37,549 nt of DNA from Hyphomicrobiales bacterium (GTDB lineage Bacteria > Pseudomonadota > Alphaproteobacteria > Rhizobiales > Beijerinckiaceae). Below, piece after piece: positions 28,507-36,315 of the stretch (positions are counted from its first letter, which is position 1; each line of letters starts with the position of its first letter). The notes beneath the pieces are model-generated. The model was given only the letters and a program-made list of their open reading frames with translations, did not search any database and had not been told where the DNA came from. Made by a program: the position numbers and the translations under genes. Location: NCBI GenBank assembly GCA_019247795.1, contig JAFBAK010000357.1:1-37549 (forward strand). The letters run 5' to 3'.

Positions 28507-30117
28507 TCAGGACGCAGCGTCGGCCGCCGTTTCGCCACCCTCGCTCTCACTGGCCTGCGTTCCTTCGGCTTGCAACTCTATCCAACCGACGGCGACGCGT
28601 GCCGCCATGATCATGGCTTCCGCTTCTTCTCGGGAAATATCGAAGCCGTCGAGCGCGCCGGCGTGGCGGGTCGCCTGCCCATCCTTGCGCTCGGTCCAGC
28701 CGGTAAGATCGTCCGTGGCGCAGCCGGCGAGATCCTCGACGGACTTGATCCCATTCTCGCCGAATTTGACGAGCATCGCCATGGTGACGCCGTCGATGTT
28801 CAAGAGCGCGTCCTCGACACCGAGCTCCTTGCGCTTGGCATCGTGCTCGGCTTCGATCATCGCAAGATAATTGCGCGCCCGGCTCTGCAGCTCCTTCGCG
28901 GTCTCCTCGTCGAAGCCCTCGATCGAGGCGATCTCGTTCTCCTCAACGTGAGCGAGCTCTTCGATCGAGCGGAAGCCTTCTGAGGCGAGGAGCTGGCCGA
29001 CAGTCTCGTCTACGTTAAGGGCGCTGATGAACAGTGTCGAACGATGCTCGAATTCCTGCTTGCGCCGCTCCGATTCCTCTTCCTCGGTCAGAATATCGAT
29101 GTCCCAACCGGTGAGCTGAGAGGCGAGGCGCACATTCTGGCCGCGCCGCCCGATCGCGAGCGAGAGCTGCTCGTCGGGCACGACCACCTCGATCTTGTCG
29201 GAGTCTTCGTCGAGCACGACCTTGGCGACCTCGGCGGGTTGCAAGGCGTTGACGACGAAAGTCGCGACATCGGCCGACCAGGGGATGATGTCGATCTTTT
29301 CGCCCTGCAGCTCGCCGACCACCGCCTGCACGCGCGAGCCGCGCATGCCGACGCAAGCGCCGACGGGGTCGATCGATGAATCGCGCGAGATGACCGCGAT
29401 TTTGGCGCGAGAGCCAGGGTCGCGCGCGACCGCCTTCACCTCGATGATGCCGTCGTAGATCTCGGGCACTTCCTGACCGAAGAGCTTGGCCATGAAGAGC
29501 GGATGGGTGCGTGAGAGGAAAATCTGCGGGCCGCGCTGCTCGCGCCGCACATCGAGCACATAGGCGCGGACGCGATCGCCGGGCTTGAACGTCTCGCGCG
29601 GGATCAGCTCGTCGCGACGAATGATGGCTTCGCCGCGACCGAGATCGACGATCACGTTGCCGTATTCCACCCGCTTCACCGTGCCATTGACGATTTGACC
29701 GATGCGGTCCTTGAACTCGTCATATTGGCGATCCCGCTCGGCCTCGCGTACCTTCTGCACGATCACCTGCTTTGCCGATTGTGCGGCGACGCGGCCGAAC
29801 TCGAAGGGCGGCAACGGCTCGGAGATGTAATCACCGGCCTGAGCAGCGGGATTGCGCTTGCGGGCATCCTCGATGCTGATCTGGGTCGCGGGATTGTCGA
29901 TGGCGTCGGCCACGAGAAGATGCCGGGCGATCCGCAACTCGCCCGTCTTCGGGTTGATTTCGGCATGGATGTCGGTCTCGAGCCCATAACGCGAACGCGC
30001 GGCCTTGGCGATCGATTCCTCCATCGCCGAGATCACGATCTGCCGATCAATGAGCTTCTCGCGGGCGACGGCATCGGCGATCTGCAGAAGCTCCAGCCTG
30101 TTTGCGCTGACGGCCAT
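28507..30117 (-). CDS. nusA: Transcription termination/antitermination protein NusA
   Basis: Elongation factor of 536 residues that binds RNA polymerase and modulates pausing and termination. Domains: N-terminal RNAP-binding region (about 1-125), S1 domain (about 135-200, [21 protein letters not shown]), two KH domains (about 210-345, with [20 protein letters not shown] and [20 protein letters not shown]), then acidic C-terminal repeats with helix-hairpin-helix elements (about 360-510). It follows rimP by 16 bases and is part of the same operon. The 105-base gap to ylxR holds no obvious signal. Confidence 0.97.
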   Translation of the reverse strand: MAVSANRLELLQIADAVAREKLIDRQIVISAMEESIAKAARSRYGLETDIHAEINPKTGELRIARHLLVADAIDNPATQISIEDARKRNPAAQAGDYISEPLPPFEFGRVAAQSAKQVIVQKVREAERDRQYDEFKDRIGQIVNGTVKRVEYGNVIVDLGRGEAIIRRDELIPRETFKPGDRVRAYVLDVRREQRGPQIFLSRTHPLFMAKLFGQEVPEIYDGIIEVKAVARDPGSRAKIAVISRDSSIDPVGACVGMRGSRVQAVVGELQGEKIDIIPWSADVATFVVNALQPAEVAKVVLDEDSDKIEVVVPDEQLSLAIGRRGQNVRLASQLTGWDIDILTEEEESERRKQEFEHRSTLFISALNVDETVGQLLASEGFRSIEELAHVEENEIASIEGFDEETAKELQSRARNYLAMIEAEHDAKRKELGVEDALLNIDGVTMAMLVKFGENGIKSVEDLAGCATDDLTGWTERKDGQATRHAGALDGFDISREEAEAMIMAARVAVGWIELQAEGTQASESEGGETAADAAS

Positions 30118-30133
30118 GGTTCATTCACTCCGA

Positions 30134-30817
30134 CTATTGATGTCGCATCATTCGTTGAGAATTCTGCGGGCGGCCATGAAAAGCGCGCTCCGCTCGTTCG
30201 GTCTTGGGTTGCGCCGGCTCTGCATCATGGCCGGAAGAAACTTGCTGGTTCGTTGCCCCGCGTCCGGCCCGCTTGCCGCGACGGAGAGCTTCCCGGATCA
30301 GCTCGTCGGTGAGCACGAGGCGGGCCTCGGCGATCTCCGCGAGCGGCAGAAGCACCTCAGCGTCCTCGCCTTCAGGCGCGTCGAGCCGCCGCAAACGCGC
30401 TCCCTCGCCCTCGAGTCCGACCAGCACTCCGTTGAAGCGCCTGCGCCCCTCGAGGGGCAGGGCGAGCTCGACTTTCGCGCGATGACCCGCCCAACGAGCA
30501 AAGTCGGACCGGCGCACCAAAGGACGATCGATTCCGGGCGAAGAGATCTCGAGACGATAGGCGCGCTCGATCGGATCCTCGACGTCGAGGATCGGCGAGA
30601 TCAAACGGCTCACCGCTTCACAATCTTCGACGCTCATCGAGCCGTCAGCCCGTTCGGCCATGATTTGCACGGTGCAGCCGGCCTCACCCGTGACCTTGAC
30701 GCGAACGAGACGAAAGCCCGCCGCCTGAACCGAGGGCTCAATGGCGGCGGCGACACGCGCCGCAAGACCCGTCTCGGCGACGAGGCGCGGCTCGGCAATT
30801 TCGCCTGCTTCTTCCAT
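30134..30817 (-). CDS. rimP: Ribosome maturation factor RimP
   Basis: Small-subunit assembly factor, 227 residues. The N-terminal half has the family pattern [46 protein letters not shown] and [20 protein letters not shown]; the second domain is an Sm-like barrel ([25 protein letters not shown]). The C-terminal 50 residues are an Arg/Gln-rich tail beyond the usual length. It is the first gene of the rimP-nusA-ylxR-infB operon and is preceded by a leader with a terminator-like hairpin. Confidence 0.94.
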   Translation of the reverse strand: MEEAGEIAEPRLVAETGLAARVAAAIEPSVQAAGFRLVRVKVTGEAGCTVQIMAERADGSMSVEDCEAVSRLISPILDVEDPIERAYRLEISSPGIDRPLVRRSDFARWAGHRAKVELALPLEGRRRFNGVLVGLEGEGARLRRLDAPEGEDAEVLLPLAEIAEARLVLTDELIREALRRGKRAGRGATNQQVSSGHDAEPAQPKTERAERAFHGRPQNSQRMMRHQ

Positions 30818-30835
30818 TCAACGTCCGATCAAACG

Positions 30836-30867
30836 AAAAGAGCGCGGCCCCCAGCGGACCCCGCTCT
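30836..30867 (-). terminator. Terminator-like hairpin in the rimP-nusA leader
   Basis: On the minus strand AGAGCG and CGCTCT (6-base stem) enclose a second stem GGTCC/GGGCC (one G-U pair, loop GCTGG), separated by a G-G mismatch. The hairpin is directly followed by TTT, with rimP starting about 20 bases later. It lies downstream of the candidate promoter, so it would act inside the leader as an attenuator; NusA itself could be the sensor. This is inferred from layout. Confidence 0.5.
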
Positions 30868-30908
30868 CGATAAAGGTTTTCGATTGCACGCTGAAAAGCT
30901 TGAAGGTC

Positions 30909-30936
30909 AGATAATGGTCTTCTGCCCATTTGGCAA
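30909..30936 (-). promoter_or_regulatory. Candidate sigma-70 promoter of the rimP-nusA operon
   Basis: On the minus strand TTGCCA (30936-30931) and TTATCT (30914-30909) are 16 bases apart, about 92 bases upstream of the rimP start. The spacer between rimP and the next gene (30818-31131, 314 bases) otherwise contains the leader hairpin, a terminator at 31036-31062 and no tRNA gene that I can see. Confidence 0.45.
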
Positions 30937-31035
30937 GTGTTTCGCCTTAGGCCTACTTGGGGCCTGAGCTTTGATCGGCAATTTTCCTGTCTAGCGAATG
31001 TCCCACAAGGCTCGCTGAACTGCGCCATCGAAGCA

Positions 31036-31062
31036 AAGGCTCGACGGGTGCCGTCGAGCCTT
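31036..31062 (-). terminator. Intrinsic terminator downstream of the periplasmic protein gene
   Basis: AAGGCTCGACGG and CCGTCGAGCCTT are perfect 12-base arms around a 3-base loop. Read on the minus strand the stem is followed by TTTGCTT, and it lies about 70 bases past the stop of the upstream minus-strand gene, so it should end that transcript before the rimP promoter. Confidence 0.7.
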
Positions 31063-31095
31063 CATGTGTCTTCCCCTTGAGGCTCGCGCCGGAAT

Positions 31096-31138
31096 GCGGA
31101 TCACATTGGGCGCAGATCACATCATCGCAGATCACATC
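31096..31138. repeat. Three short direct repeats at a gene end
   Basis: GCGGATCACATT, GCAGATCACATC and GCAGATCACATC start at 31096, 31112 and 31127, with periods of 16 and 15 bases. The stop codon of the minus-strand gene (31132-31134) lies inside the last copy, so the repeat probably arose by local duplication over the 3' end of that gene. Confidence 0.5.
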
Positions 31139-31764
31139 GGTGGGGCGACACCGTTCTTGCCGAGTGTCACCGCTGCAGCCGTGTAGGTGCCGTCAGCCTG
31201 CTTTTGCGTCGTGGTGAAGACCGGCGTTCCCGGCTTGATATCGGATTTGTCGGCAGGCCCGAGCGTCACGATCGGAGTGTCTGGGCCAATCGTGATCTTC
31301 CGCTCGCCTCCCTTATAGGCGACCGTGATCACGGGGCCGGCAACGCTCTCGACGGATGAGCCCACCGTGCCATTGGTCATCATGCTGTCGGGCGTGAGGT
31401 CCCAAGCGTAGTCTCCCTCGCCCGTGCCGCGCAGGGCCTCGGGAAATACGAGCACTTCGAGCGCGCGAGAGCCGCCTTCCTTCGTGACTGACGCGGTGCC
31501 GATGAAGACGCCGGGCTTGACGTCGGCGGCGGAGGCCTTGACCACGGAGGCGACGCGGAAATTGTCGGCGAGCTTGATGGTGACATCCGCGCCTTGGCGC
31601 GTCTTCACTGTGAGCATCGAGCCTTCGAGCGAGACGACCGAACCGCGCACCCGGACGGTCTGAGTGGCTTGCGCGAAAGCGATCGACGAGCCGACAGCCA
31701 TTGTCGTCAAGGCGACGGCCATGGCGCAGGCGAAGGAGCGCGACATGATTGTGGAAAAGGTCAT
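31132..31764 (-). CDS. Putative exported protein with beta-barrel (DUF5666-like) repeats
   Basis: Protein of 210 residues. A signal peptide (about 1-31, ending AFAQ) is followed by TVRVRGSVVSLEGSMLTVKT and VTIKLADNFRVASVVKASAADVKPG, which look like one small beta domain. A second copy-like block is SVAGPVITVAYKGGERKITIGPDTPIV. The stretch FPEALRGTGEGDYAWDLTPDSMMTN is a feature I recall from uncharacterised alphaproteobacterial exported proteins. Function unknown; likely periplasmic. The frame extends to a GTG at 31797, but ATG at 31764 begins just before the signal peptide. It is divergent from the thioesterase gene across a 136-base spacer with a palindrome. Confidence 0.75.
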   Translation of the reverse strand: MTFSTIMSRSFACAMAVALTTMAVGSSIAFAQATQTVRVRGSVVSLEGSMLTVKTRQGADVTIKLADNFRVASVVKASAADVKPGVFIGTASVTKEGGSRALEVLVFPEALRGTGEGDYAWDLTPDSMMTNGTVGSSVESVAGPVITVAYKGGERKITIGPDTPIVTLGPADKSDIKPGTPVFTTTQKQADGTYTAAAVTLGKNGVAPPM

Positions 31765-31785
31765 CGTGGGCTCTCGGAATTGAGG

Positions 31786-31805
31786 GTTTATGTGCACGCA
31801 TAAAC
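31786..31805. promoter_or_regulatory. Palindrome in a divergent promoter region
   Basis: GTTTATG and CATAAAC are perfect 7-base arms around TGCACG, in the 136-base spacer between the exported-protein gene (minus) and the thioesterase gene (plus). A 20-base symmetric site at such a place suits a dimeric regulator; no regulator gene is adjacent. Confidence 0.35.
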
Positions 31806-31900
31806 ACCTGTGGCTCGCCGAAGGCGAGCGTTAAGGGCGCCAACGACGTGCACGATTGCGTGAGGTGGAACTCGAGAGCGAAACGCAAGGGAGGATCTCG

Positions 31901-32350
31901 ATGACGGCACCACAAGGCGGCAAAGACGGAGCTGATCCTCGGATTGATCCTCGGCTTTCCGAGCGCATCGATCGGCTGCTCATCGGCTCACCCGTGGCAT
32001 GCGCGCTGGGCATCACGTTGCACGAACTCGCCGTCGATCGTGCCGTGCTCAGCCTGCCCTTCAAAAAGGAGAATGTGACGGTCGAGGACATCGTGCATGG
32101 CGGCGTGATCGCTGCGTTCATCGATGTCGCCGGTGTCGCGGCGGCGCTCTCGGGCGCGGACTTCGAGACGCTGCGCGGCAGCGCGACGAGCTCATTGAGC
32201 ATCAGCTATCTCGCCCCCGCGAGGAGCGTGGCGCTGCGGGCCGACGCCTTGGTGCTTCGGCGTGGCCGTCGACAAGTGGTGATCGACGTGACGGTGGCGG
32301 CGGGCACGCTCGCGGTGGCGAAGGCGCTGGCCACGACCTCGCTTTTTTGA
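31901..32350 (+). CDS. PaaI/hotdog-fold thioesterase family protein
   Basis: Protein of 149 residues with the single hotdog domain of the PaaI group: LGITLHELAVDRAVLSLPFKKENVTVEDIVHGGVIAAFIDVAGVAAAL, where VHGGVIAAFID carries the HGG motif before the long helix. STSSLSISYLAPAR-type strands and VVIDVTVAAGTLAVAKALAT follow. Such enzymes hydrolyse acyl- or phenylacetyl-CoA; the substrate cannot be predicted. AGGGAGG lies six bases before the ATG at 31901; a GTG at 31856 is in frame but worse. No operon partner; parC starts 170 bases later. Confidence 0.85.
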   Translation: MTAPQGGKDGADPRIDPRLSERIDRLLIGSPVACALGITLHELAVDRAVLSLPFKKENVTVEDIVHGGVIAAFIDVAGVAAALSGADFETLRGSATSSLSISYLAPARSVALRADALVLRRGRRQVVIDVTVAAGTLAVAKALATTSLF

Positions 32351-32520
32351 CCTCTGCGGAAAGCCGAAGCATGTGGCGCACAAGTGATGTGGCGCGGCAC
32401 TTTCGCCCTCCACCGCGCGAGGCCTTGCGCGGGGACGCCTTCCGACATCAGATCTGGCCTCGAGCGAATCATCACCAGCCGGCGTTGTCTGCGAGCGCGG
32501 CGTGAGCGAAGGCTATTCTC

Positions 32521-34764
32521 ATGGGCAAGCCGATGAAGCCGCCGGAAGACGGCAATATCGAAAATGTCGACCTCAAGAGCGCGCTCGAGGAGCGGTATCT
32601 CTCCTACGCGCTTTCGACCATCATGGGACGGGCATTGCCGGATGCGCGGGACGGTTTGAAGCCCGTGCACCGACGCATCCTGCATGCGATGCGCCTGCTG
32701 CGCCTCGATCCGGGCGCGGCTTTCAAGAAATCTGCGAGCGTCGTCGGCGAGGTGATCGGCAAGTTTCATCCGCATGGCGATCAGGCCATCTACGACGCCA
32801 TGGTCCGCCTCGCTCAGGATTTCGCCCAGCGCTATCCGCTCGTGGACGGCCAAGGCAATTATGGATCGATCGACGGCGACAACCCCGCGGCCTATCGCTA
32901 CACGGAAGCGCGCCTCACCGAGGTCGCCCGCCTCCTGCTCGAAGGCATCGATGAAGACGCGGTCGACTTTCGCGATACTTACAATGGAGAGAACCAAGAG
33001 CCGGTCGTTCTGCCTTGCGCCTTCCCAAACCTGCTCGCCAATGGTTCTCAAGGCATCGCCGTCGGCATGGCGACCTCGATCCCGCCGCACAACGCAGCCG
33101 AGCTTTGCGATGCGGCGCTTCACCTGATCGAAAATCGCAAGGCGAAAACCGCCGATCTGTTGGCCTTTGTTCAAGGACCGGATTTCCCGACCGGCGGTGT
33201 GGTGGTCGAGCCGAAGGAAGCGGTGCTGCAAGCTTATGAGACCGGCCGCGGGAGCTTCCGCGTGCGCGCCCGCTGGGACAAAGAGGAGGGCGGCCGTGGC
33301 ACCTGGGTCGCAGTCGTCAGCGAAATTCCTTATGGAGTGCCGAAAGGCCGCCTGATCGAGCGCGTCGCCGAGCTCCTCGAGAACAAGAGGCTGCCGCTGG
33401 TGGCCGATCTGCGCGACGAGAGCGCCGAAGATGTGCGCATCGTGATCGAGCCGAGGAACCGATCGGTCGATCCGGCAGTGATGATGGAATCCCTGTTCCG
33501 CGTGACCGACTTCGAGAGCCGTGTCCCGCTCAACATGAATGTGTTGATGGGCGGACAGATTCCGCGCGTGGTCTCGCTCGCAGAGGTGCTTCTCGCCTGG
33601 CTCGATCATCGCCGAGAGGTTCTGCAGCGGCGCTCGCGCCATCGGCTTGCGACGATCGAGCGACGCCTCGAGATTCTCTCCGGGCTCCTCATCGTCTACC
33701 TCAATCTCGATGAAGTGATCCGCATCATCCGCCACGAGGATGATCCGAAGATCGAGTTGATGCAGGCCTTCACGCTCACAGAGGTTCAGGCGAACGCCAT
33801 TCTCGACACGCGGCTTCGCGCCTTGCGGCGACTCGAGGAGCTGGAGCTGAAGCGCGAATTCGATGCGCTCACGGTCGAGAAAGGCCAGATCGAACGTTTG
33901 CTCGGCTCGCCAGCGCGCCAATGGAAGGTCCTGGCCGCCGATATTCGCGAGATCCGCAAGGCCTTCGGCCCGGACACGAAACTCGGCAAGCGGCGTACGA
34001 GCTTCGACGACGCGCCGCCCGCGGCCGATGTCGATCTCGCCGAAGCGATCATGGAACGCGAGCCATTGACCTTCGTGCTCTCCGAGAAGGGCTGGGTGCG
34101 CGCCCTCAAGGGGCATGTGCAAGACCTCTCGGCGTTGCAGTTCAAAGGGGATGACGCGCTCAAGCTCTCCTTTCCGACCGAGTCCACCGCAAAGGTCCTC
34201 GTGCTCGCCTCGAACGGCAAGCTCTACACGCTCGACGTAGGCAAGCTCCCAGGCGGACGCGGCTTCGGAGATCCGGTGAAGCTGATGGTCGATTTCGACG
34301 AAGGCGCCGACGTCGTCACCGCGGTGCCCTATCGTCCCGGGAGCAAGCTGCTCGTCGCGGCGAGCGATGGGCGGGGCTTTGTCGCGTTGGCCGATGACAT
34401 CGTCTCGTCGACTCGAAAGGGCCGTCAGTTCTTGAATCTGCGTGCACCGGCGCGCGCCGCGCTTCTGGTGCCGGCCGACGGCGACCGCATCGCGGCGATC
34501 GGAGAGAATCGCAAGCTCATCATTTTCCCCATCCGCCAAGTCGCCGAGATGGGGCGCGGCTCCGGCGTCCGGCTGCAGCGCTATAAGAGCGGCAGTTTCT
34601 CCGATGCGCGCGTGTTCCGCCTCGACGAGGGTCTGACCTGGACCGATACGTCGGGCCGCACCTGGACCGTCGGCAAGGCCGATCTCAGGGATTGGCTGGG
34701 AAATCGGGGAGATGCCGGACGCCTGCCGCCAAAGGGTTTTCCGAAGTCCAATCGCTTTGCGTAA
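32521..34764 (+). CDS. parC: DNA topoisomerase IV subunit A (ParC)
   Basis: Catalytic subunit of 747 residues that decatenates daughter chromosomes. The winged-helix core shows [17 protein letters not shown], the quinolone-region [16 protein letters not shown] at 80-95, the active tyrosine Y127 in [10 protein letters not shown], and [17 protein letters not shown]. The C-terminal beta-pinwheel (about 500-730) has degenerate blades and no GyrA box, so it is ParC and not GyrA. At the E. coli Ser80 position it has Gln88, and at Glu84 it has Asp92. The region between the thioesterase and parC (32351-32520) holds no gene I can support. GAAGG precedes the start. Confidence 0.95.
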   Translation: MGKPMKPPEDGNIENVDLKSALEERYLSYALSTIMGRALPDARDGLKPVHRRILHAMRLLRLDPGAAFKKSASVVGEVIGKFHPHGDQAIYDAMVRLAQDFAQRYPLVDGQGNYGSIDGDNPAAYRYTEARLTEVARLLLEGIDEDAVDFRDTYNGENQEPVVLPCAFPNLLANGSQGIAVGMATSIPPHNAAELCDAALHLIENRKAKTADLLAFVQGPDFPTGGVVVEPKEAVLQAYETGRGSFRVRARWDKEEGGRGTWVAVVSEIPYGVPKGRLIERVAELLENKRLPLVADLRDESAEDVRIVIEPRNRSVDPAVMMESLFRVTDFESRVPLNMNVLMGGQIPRVVSLAEVLLAWLDHRREVLQRRSRHRLATIERRLEILSGLLIVYLNLDEVIRIIRHEDDPKIELMQAFTLTEVQANAILDTRLRALRRLEELELKREFDALTVEKGQIERLLGSPARQWKVLAADIREIRKAFGPDTKLGKRRTSFDDAPPAADVDLAEAIMEREPLTFVLSEKGWVRALKGHVQDLSALQFKGDDALKLSFPTESTAKVLVLASNGKLYTLDVGKLPGGRGFGDPVKLMVDFDEGADVVTAVPYRPGSKLLVAASDGRGFVALADDIVSSTRKGRQFLNLRAPARAALLVPADGDRIAAIGENRKLIIFPIRQVAEMGRGSGVRLQRYKSGSFSDARVFRLDEGLTWTDTSGRTWTVGKADLRDWLGNRGDAGRLPPKGFPKSNRFA

Positions 34765-34905
34765 GCACCGGCCGGAAATGAACGCGTACATTATATATTA
34801 GGACGCGTCTTTGGTGTGCCCTCCCGCGGATGCGAGGTTTACGTCAGCATGTCCCGAGAGCGCGCGCGCCGGGCTCGGCTGGTTTCGCCTGTGAGGCGAT
34901 CGGGC

Positions 34906-34977
34906 TTGGACCAGGAGCGAGCCTTGAGCGAGAATAAAGTTTTGGGCGAGAATAAAGGTTTGGGCCAGGATCGGGCG
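34906..34977 (+). repeat. Four tandem 18-base repeats between parC and rpsT
   Basis: Units begin at 34906, 34924, 34942 and 34960, each starting TTG(G/A). The two middle units are nearly identical (TTG-GCGAGAATAAAG core); the outer two share CCAGGA. If translated in frame with the 34849 ATG they read LDQERA, LSENKV, LGENKG and LGQDRA, an 18-base unit that preserves frame. The 367-base parC-rpsT spacer otherwise holds an AT-rich patch at 34790-34803 and the rpsT promoter. Confidence 0.75.
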
Positions 34978-34998
34978 CCGTGCATCGAGCGCCGTGCA

Positions 34999-35027
34999 TT
35001 GACGCTGCTCCAGGCTGACACTATAAA
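34999..35027 (+). promoter_or_regulatory. Sigma-70 promoter of rpsT
   Basis: TTGACG (34999-35004) and TATAAA (35022-35027) are separated by exactly 17 bases, a close match to the housekeeping consensus, and lie 105 bases upstream of the rpsT start. It is the strongest promoter-like signal I found in the window, as expected for a ribosomal protein gene. Confidence 0.75.
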
Positions 35028-35131
35028 CCCGGCCTTCGGCGAAGACGTGCGCTCGGCGCGACTTCGCCTCATCCGCATCGTCAATTGAGAAGCGACCCTG
35101 TTCGGGCTCGACCTCACGTCAAGGAATTCCG

Positions 35132-35395
35132 ATGGCCAACACCACTTCGGCCAAGAAGGCTGCTCGCCAAGCCGTGCGACGCGCCGAGGTCAACAAGAAC
35201 CGTAAGAGCCGCGTGCGCACGCATGTGCGAAAAGTCGAGGAGGCGATCGCTTCGGGAGATGCCGCCGCGGCGCAAGCCGCGCTCAAGGCTGCCCAACCCG
35301 AATTGATGCGGGCCGCGCAAAAAGGCGTATTCCACAAGCGAACCGCTTCGAACAAGGTTTCGCGCCTCGCGGCGCGTGTGAAAAACGTCGGCTGA
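35132..35395 (+). CDS. rpsT: 30S ribosomal protein S20
   Basis: Protein of 87 residues, the family length, almost wholly helical and very basic. [38 protein letters not shown] is diagnostic, as is [17 protein letters not shown] near the end. AAGGAA lies five bases before the ATG. It is upstream of dnaA in the same direction, the arrangement typical of Hyphomicrobiales. Confidence 0.98.
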   Translation: MANTTSAKKAARQAVRRAEVNKNRKSRVRTHVRKVEEAIASGDAAAAQAALKAAQPELMRAAQKGVFHKRTASNKVSRLAARVKNVG

Positions 35396-35614
35396 AGCTT
35401 CGCTCCGATCCCGACACGGCTATCCCGTCGCAAGCCGGTGTGACAATTTCCTGGATTCTGCACGTGTCGAACGGGGCGTCGTTCGCCGAAGCGTAGCGGC
35501 GCTGCACAAACGACACGCCAATCTCAACGCGGAATCGGAGCCGATCGGGCTCGCGACAGGGCCGCGAACATCGGCGCTATGGAACCCGATCCCAGCCTCT
35601 CCGTGGGTGTTGAT

Positions 35615-35623
35615 TTATCCACA
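35615..35623 (+). promoter_or_regulatory. Perfect DnaA box
   Basis: TTATCCACA matches the consensus DnaA box exactly. It lies about 700 bases upstream of dnaA. Confidence 0.8.
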
Positions 35624-35743
35624 GGCCCCGTCGCCGGGTCGCGCGCCGACACTTCGAGTGATGCGCGCTTCCGCTCAGGGAACAAGTGGGATTGCCACTC
35701 GCGTGAAGCAACCCTCAACTGAGGCGCGCAACCCGACCTCGAT

Positions 35744-35766
35744 CATGTTCCGGCTATATGAACATG
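35744..35766. repeat. Palindrome in the rpsT-dnaA spacer
   Basis: CATGTTC and GAACATG are perfect 7-base arms around a 9-base AT-leaning centre (CGGCTATAT). The GTTC-N9-GAAC layout does not match the alphaproteobacterial LexA site (GTTC-N7-GTTC), so the binding factor is unknown. It lies between the two DnaA boxes. Confidence 0.5.
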
Positions 35767-35857
35767 GAAATTTCAGTTGAGTCATGGGGTTGTCCGCCAA
35801 GAGTGGAAAGGCGGGGCGACAAGCCGTTTGCAACTGCATCGCGCGCCGGGCCGATGA

Positions 35858-35872
35858 TTAATTTTCGTTTAA
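35858..35872 (+). promoter_or_regulatory. Full CtrA-type site TTAA-N7-TTAA
   Basis: TTAA at 35858-35861 and TTAA at 35869-35872 are separated by exactly 7 bases, the consensus of the cell-cycle regulator CtrA. It is the only full site I found in the window and lies 15 bases before the second DnaA box. In Caulobacter CtrA silences the origin by binding such sites among DnaA boxes. Confidence 0.65.
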
Positions 35873-35887
35873 TGCGCTCCCCCCAAA

Positions 35888-35896
35888 ATATCCACA
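35888..35896 (+). promoter_or_regulatory. Near-consensus DnaA box
   Basis: ATATCCACA differs from the consensus only in the first base and has the full TATCCACA core. It is in the AT-rich patch next to the CtrA site. Confidence 0.55.
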
Positions 35897-36315
35897 GACT
35901 TGAATATGAAATATCCATGAGCCGCAACGGGTTGAGGAGCCGCAGCCGACGAAGCTTCGTGGGCCGCCGCCGACCTTGAAAACGAATCAGCGATGAGTGT
36001 TGCAAAACCGCAATTGCAGCGTTGCCGTCGAGATGCTTACGTGATGCGGCGAGAGGGCGGGCGGCGGCAGGCGTCATCGTCCAACGAAAAAACAAAACGG
36101 GCCTCGCCACCTGGAGTGGGCAATGACACTAATTGATGAACTGGGGATACTGCTCTCGTTTCCATGCTCACGTGTATTTTGTTCCTTGTATCGGAGTATC
36201 GCTAGGTTCGCGTAACGGCGTGAACTCCGTCTAGCTTCCGCTTGGCTTTCTGAATGTCCTGAACCGCCGCGTTTTTGGACCGATGCGTCTAATACGTGTC
36301 GGTGAACGGGAACGC

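Larger units (their letters stand above)
35600..35900. other. Candidate replication origin or dnaA control region
   Basis: This part of the 920-base rpsT-dnaA spacer (35396-36315) holds a perfect DnaA box, a second near-match box, a full CtrA-type site and an AT-rich segment (about 35856-35915), which is rare in this GC-rich DNA. I see no gene in the spacer. Only two good DnaA boxes are present, fewer than in a typical oriC, so autoregulation of dnaA is a real alternative. Confidence 0.4.

Noticed and set aside
30818-31131. Initiator tRNA gene upstream of rimP, as in E. coli
   Set aside because: I looked for a T-loop (GGTTCRA) and CCA-ending acceptor stem and found none.
32206-34791. Minus-strand open frame of 861 codons opposite parC and the thioesterase gene
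   Set aside because: Antisense shadow of parC with no Shine-Dalgarno or recognisable domain. The opposite strand has unmistakable ParC motifs.
34849-35088. Possible 79-residue gene between parC and rpsT
   Set aside because: It overlaps the strong rpsT promoter, has only a weak ribosome-binding site and matches no family; the repeat in it is listed instead.
35411-35450. Imperfect stem after rpsT as a terminator
   Set aside because: ACACGGCT/AGCC-G-GTGT needs a bulge and an 11-base loop and has only a weak T-run; not convincing.
35758-35979. 73-codon plus-strand frame in the rpsT-dnaA spacer
   Set aside because: It runs through the CtrA site and DnaA box, has no Shine-Dalgarno and has no recognisable similarity.
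35396-36315. Four GANTC (CcrM) sites in the rpsT-dnaA spacer
   Set aside because: Four in 920 bases is about the number expected by chance, so it is no evidence for cell-cycle methylation control.
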